Source: Aminobacter ciceronei (lineage in GTDB: Bacteria > Pseudomonadota > Alphaproteobacteria > Rhizobiales > Rhizobiaceae). From it: DNA of 64,000 bases. The notes below the pieces were generated by a model. That model ran no database searches. It was not told where the DNA came from and saw only the letters and a list, made by a program, of their open reading frames with translations. The translations under genes and the position numbers were made by a program. Positions 61,269 to 64,000 of this stretch are shown in pieces (positions within the stretch are counted from its first letter, which is position 1; every line of letters begins with the position of its first letter). The stretch lies in contig NZ_JACJHY010000032.1 of NCBI RefSeq assembly GCF_014138625.1, forward strand, positions 1 to 64,000, read 5' to 3'.

Positions 61269-62479
61269 GCACGGAAACAGCTGCCCCGACGGTCAATTCC
61301 GCCAAGGCGACGGCGCAAGATGCCATCAAGGCGAACCTGCGCGAATACGGGCTGGTGCTTGCCCTGATCGCTATCATGATCTTCTTCCAGTTCACCACCA
61401 GCGGTGTGCTGTTCAAACCGGTCAACCTGACCAACCTGATCCTGCAGAATTCCTACATCATCGTCATGGCGCTCGGCATGCTGCTGGTCATCGTCGCCGG
61501 GCATATCGACCTGTCGGTCGGCTCGGTCGCGGGCTTCATCGGCGCGGTCGCGGCGGTGCTGATGGTCGATTTCGGCTTCAACCCGTTTCTTGCCGGACTG
61601 ATATGCATATGCGTCGGCGCCGTCATCGGTGGCGTCCAGGGCTACTTCATCGCCTATATGAAAATCCCGTCCTTCATCGTCACACTTGCCGGCATGCTGG
61701 TGTTCAAGGGGCTGGCACTGTGGTTGCTCGGCGGACGCTCGGTCGGGCCTTTCCAGCCGGAATTCCAGATGCTGTCGGCGGGCTTCATCCCCGACCCGAT
61801 CGGACCGTGGACGATCGGCGGGGTCAAGCTGCACGCTACCACCATCGTCATTGCCTTGCTGATCGTCGCCGGAATGCTCTTTGCGGCGCTGAAAAGCCGG
61901 CGCAACCGCGAGAGCCACGGTTATGATGCCGAGCCCTTCGGCTTCTTCGTGCTGAAGAATGCCGTCATGGCCGGTATCGTGCTGTTCCTGCTCTATATGC
62001 TGGCGTCCTATCGCGGCCTGCCCAACGTGCTTGTCGTGATGGGCGTGCTCATCGCCGCATTCGTTTTCGTGACCAAGCGTATGACCTTTGGCCGGCGCAT
62101 CTATGCGATGGGTGGCAACGTCAAGGCGGCTGCTCTCTCGGGCATCCACACCGAGCGGCTGACATTCTACATCTTCGCCATCATGGGGGCGTTGGCAGCA
62201 CTTGCCGGACTGATCTTTGCCGCCCGTCTGAACATGGCGACGCCCAAGGCAGGTGCCGGCATGGAGCTCGACGTGATTGCTGCGGTGTTCATCGGTGGTG
62301 CTTCGGCGTTGGGCGGTGTCGGTCAGGTGGCGGGCGCGGTCATCGGCGCCTTCATCATGGGCGTAATGAACAACGGCATGTCGATCATGGGCATCAACAT
62401 CGACTGGCAGCAGGTGATCAAGGGCCTGGTTCTGCTCGGTGCTGTCGCCTTCGACCTCTACAACAAGAAGAAGGCCTAG
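61265..62479 (+). CDS. gguB: sugar ABC transporter permease GguB
   Basis: 404 residues with about ten membrane helices, family-2 sugar permease (RbsC/XylH type). Conserved stretches: [66 protein letters not shown] and [31 protein letters not shown] overlap with gguA. Confidence 0.93.
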   Translation: MSTETAAPTVNSAKATAQDAIKANLREYGLVLALIAIMIFFQFTTSGVLFKPVNLTNLILQNSYIIVMALGMLLVIVAGHIDLSVGSVAGFIGAVAAVLMVDFGFNPFLAGLICICVGAVIGGVQGYFIAYMKIPSFIVTLAGMLVFKGLALWLLGGRSVGPFQPEFQMLSAGFIPDPIGPWTIGGVKLHATTIVIALLIVAGMLFAALKSRRNRESHGYDAEPFGFFVLKNAVMAGIVLFLLYMLASYRGLPNVLVVMGVLIAAFVFVTKRMTFGRRIYAMGGNVKAAALSGIHTERLTFYIFAIMGALAALAGLIFAARLNMATPKAGAGMELDVIAAVFIGGASALGGVGQVAGAVIGAFIMGVMNNGMSIMGINIDWQQVIKGLVLLGAVAFDLYNKKKA

Positions 62480-62635
62480 GCCGCAGGGAGCGACCGGCCG
62501 CGGCGCCCGGGGGAGCGGGCCCGCAATCTCGAAGACAACAGGCAAGGCGTGCTGCGCATGTGCGTGGCGCGACGGGAAAGTCTTGCCGGGCGCCGGAAAC
62601 GAGGCCGGCCGGGGCGAGACGGAAGGAGTGCAGGA

Positions 62636-63631
62636 ATGTTGATGTCCCAGATAATCCTGGCCGACGGCAAGAGCCGTGTGGCGGTGCGGGAAGGCGGGAC
62701 CGCGCGGCTGGTCAACGACGCCAAGTCGATCTACGCGCTGGCGCTGGAGGCGGTGCGCGCCGGAACCACGCTTGCGGCCATCGTCGCCGACCGCGGCCTT
62801 GGCGAGGCCGTCGACATCGAGGCCGCCGGCCGCGCCGGCCAGGTGCTGTCGCCGGTCAGGCATCCCGATCCGGCGCATCTGCATCTGACCGGCACCGGGC
62901 TCACCCATCTGGGCTCGGCGGCGACGCGGGACAGCATGCACAAGAAGCTGGACGCCAGTGGCGAGGAGATGCTGACCGATTCCATGAAGATGTTCCGCAT
63001 GGGGCTGGAGGGCGGCAGGCCGGCGCGAGGCCAGGTCGGTGTGCAGCCGGAATGGTTCTACAAGGGCAACGGCAACATGGTCGTCGATCCCGGCAAGCCG
63101 CTGGTGTCGCCGCACTTCGCGCTCGATGCCGGAGAGGAGCCGGAGATTGCAGGCGTCTATCTCGTCGGCGACGACGGCACGCCCTATCGCATCGGCTTCA
63201 CGCTCGCCAACGAGTTCTCCGACCACGTCACCGAGCGTATCAACTATCTCTATCTCGCCCATTCAAAACTGCGGAATGCCTCGTTTGGCCCGGAAATCCT
63301 CGTCGGCGAACTGCCTGCCGACATCAAGGGTGCCTCGCGTATCATTCGCGCCGGCAAGCCGATCTGGGAAAAGCCGTTCCTGTCCGGCGAGGCCAACATG
63401 TCCCACACCATCGCCAATCTCGAACATCATCACTTCAAATATGGTGTCTTCCGCCAACCGGGCGACGTGCACGTGCACATGTTCGGAACGGCGACGCTGT
63501 CATTCGCTGACGGGGTGAAGACGGAGCCCGGTGACGTGTTCGAGATCGAGGCGGCGGAATTCGGACTGCCGCTGCGCAATCCGCTGAAACAGGCGCGGGC
63601 AGCGGCCCCCATCGCGGTCAGGACATTGTAA
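62636..63631 (+). CDS. gguC: GguC/AraD1 family enzyme (2-keto-3-deoxy-arabonate dehydratase-like)
   Basis: 331 residues of the FAA-hydrolase-related GguC family. Features: QPEWFYKGNGNMVVDPGKPL and ERINYLYLAHSKLRNASFGPEIL, with acidic/His metal-site candidates, and HVHMFGTATLSFADGVKTEPGD near the end. In Azospirillum and relatives AraD1 converts L-2-keto-3-deoxyarabonate in the non-phosphorylative arabinose pathway, while in Agrobacterium gguC follows gguAB. ATG 62636 has GGAAGGAG upstream; 62642 is an alternative. The 156-bp gap after gguB has no gene. Confidence 0.85.
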   Translation: MLMSQIILADGKSRVAVREGGTARLVNDAKSIYALALEAVRAGTTLAAIVADRGLGEAVDIEAAGRAGQVLSPVRHPDPAHLHLTGTGLTHLGSAATRDSMHKKLDASGEEMLTDSMKMFRMGLEGGRPARGQVGVQPEWFYKGNGNMVVDPGKPLVSPHFALDAGEEPEIAGVYLVGDDGTPYRIGFTLANEFSDHVTERINYLYLAHSKLRNASFGPEILVGELPADIKGASRIIRAGKPIWEKPFLSGEANMSHTIANLEHHHFKYGVFRQPGDVHVHMFGTATLSFADGVKTEPGDVFEIEAAEFGLPLRNPLKQARAAAPIAVRTL

Positions 63632-63641
63632 GGAGATGGCG

Positions 63642-64000
63642 ATGAGCGACGACATGATGGCTAGATATCCGAGCCTGGCCGGGCGGCCGGTGCTCGTCTC
63701 CGGCGGAGCGACAGGGATTGGCGAGGCGATGGTGCGGGCCTTTGCCGCTCAGGGAGCGAAAGTCGGATTTGTCGACCTTGCCGAAGCCGAGGGCATGGCG
63801 CTTGCCGAGGAGTTGGCGGGCATGGGCGCTTCCGTCGCCTTCCATGCCTGCGACATCACCGATATCGCGGCCTACCGCGAGGCGATAGCCGCGATCGAGG
63901 CCTTGCAGGGTCCGACCATGGCGCTGGTCAACAACGCCGCGAGCGACACCCGCCACGACTGGCGCGCGGTGACGCCGGAGTATTTCGATGCGCGTGTTGC
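63642..64000 (+). CDS. short-chain dehydrogenase, partial (cut by window end)
   Basis: 119 residues visible and open at the window edge. Rossmann motif GGATGIG (residues 21-27), VDLAEAEGMA after strand 2 (acidic D pointing to NAD use), D in ACDIT, and NNAA. Read by eye: VLVSGGATGIGEAMVRAFAA near the start. It follows gguC by 10 bp with AGGAG before two possible ATGs (63636, 63642). In this place it is likely a galactose or arabinose 1-dehydrogenase providing the lactone; that is inference from context. Confidence 0.85.
   Translation, partial: MSDDMMARYPSLAGRPVLVSGGATGIGEAMVRAFAAQGAKVGFVDLAEAEGMALAEELAGMGASVAFHACDITDIAAYREAIAAIEALQGPTMALVNNAASDTRHDWRAVTPEYFDARV

Noticed and set aside
61163-63262. 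699-codon minus-strand frame opposite gguA, gguB and gguC
   Set aside because: Antisense shadow with His/Asp/Arg-rich product.
1-64000. fliO, fliD, fliS and chemotaxis genes within the cluster
   Set aside because: None could be recognised; their absence from this window says nothing about the rest of the genome.

Overview
This is a GC-rich alphaproteobacterial chromosome segment. The gene set points to the Rhizobiales, most likely Mesorhizobium, Aminobacter or a related Phyllobacteriaceae genus. The basis is the rhizobial-only motility genes (motC, motE, motD-type fliK, rem, visN/visR), the flaF-flbT pair, five tandem flagellins without cysteines, and a gbpR/chvE/gguABC locus arranged as in Agrobacterium and Sinorhizobium. 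No rRNA, tRNA, CRISPR array or insertion sequence was seen.

Positions 600-44040 hold an almost complete flagellar regulon of about 43 kb. On the minus strand, read from right to left, the units are: DUF1217 gene-flgF-fliI-small membrane protein; flgB-flgC-fliE-flgG-flgA-flgI-motE-flgH-fliL-fliP; five separately terminated flagellin genes; fliF-fliH-like-motB-motC-fliK-lytic transglycosylase; rem; flgE-flgK-flgL-flaF-flbT-flgD-fliQ; an MFS transporter gene that interrupts the order; and flhA-fliR-fliJ-like-rod-binding protein-flgN-FliL-like. On the plus strand lies motA-fliM-fliN-fliG-flhB-small ORF. The master regulators visN-visR close the right end on the minus strand. Genes inside units are mostly coupled by 1- or 4-nt stop/start overlaps. 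A small SCP2-type protein gene lies beyond the left end.

The main non-coding result is a sequence that heads every structural flagellar unit: CGC(G/A)CAAG-N10-TA, 22-47 nt before the start codon of flhA, flgE, fliF, flgB, the DUF1217 gene and motA, with a weaker copy upstream of rem. Four of the five flagellin genes share a different upstream block (TTAG-N19-TATC-like) followed by a nearly invariant leader of about 65-70 nt that can form several hairpins. This leader is a good candidate for the target of FlbT, which is encoded in the same cluster.

Positions 44455-57066 hold a TMEM43-family membrane protein, then a likely polyamine region: acetylpolyamine amidohydrolase with its TetR regulator, a divergent amidohydrolase, a PotABC-type importer with two tandem paralogous binding proteins, and two tandem beta-lactamase-fold serine hydrolases of the NylB/EstB type. 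Positions 57160-64000 hold a sugar locus: LysR regulator GbpR, divergent ChvE sugar-binding protein, ABC ATPase GguA, permease GguB, the GguC/AraD1 enzyme and the start of a short-chain dehydrogenase cut by the window edge. Together these would import and oxidise arabinose- or galactose-type sugars.
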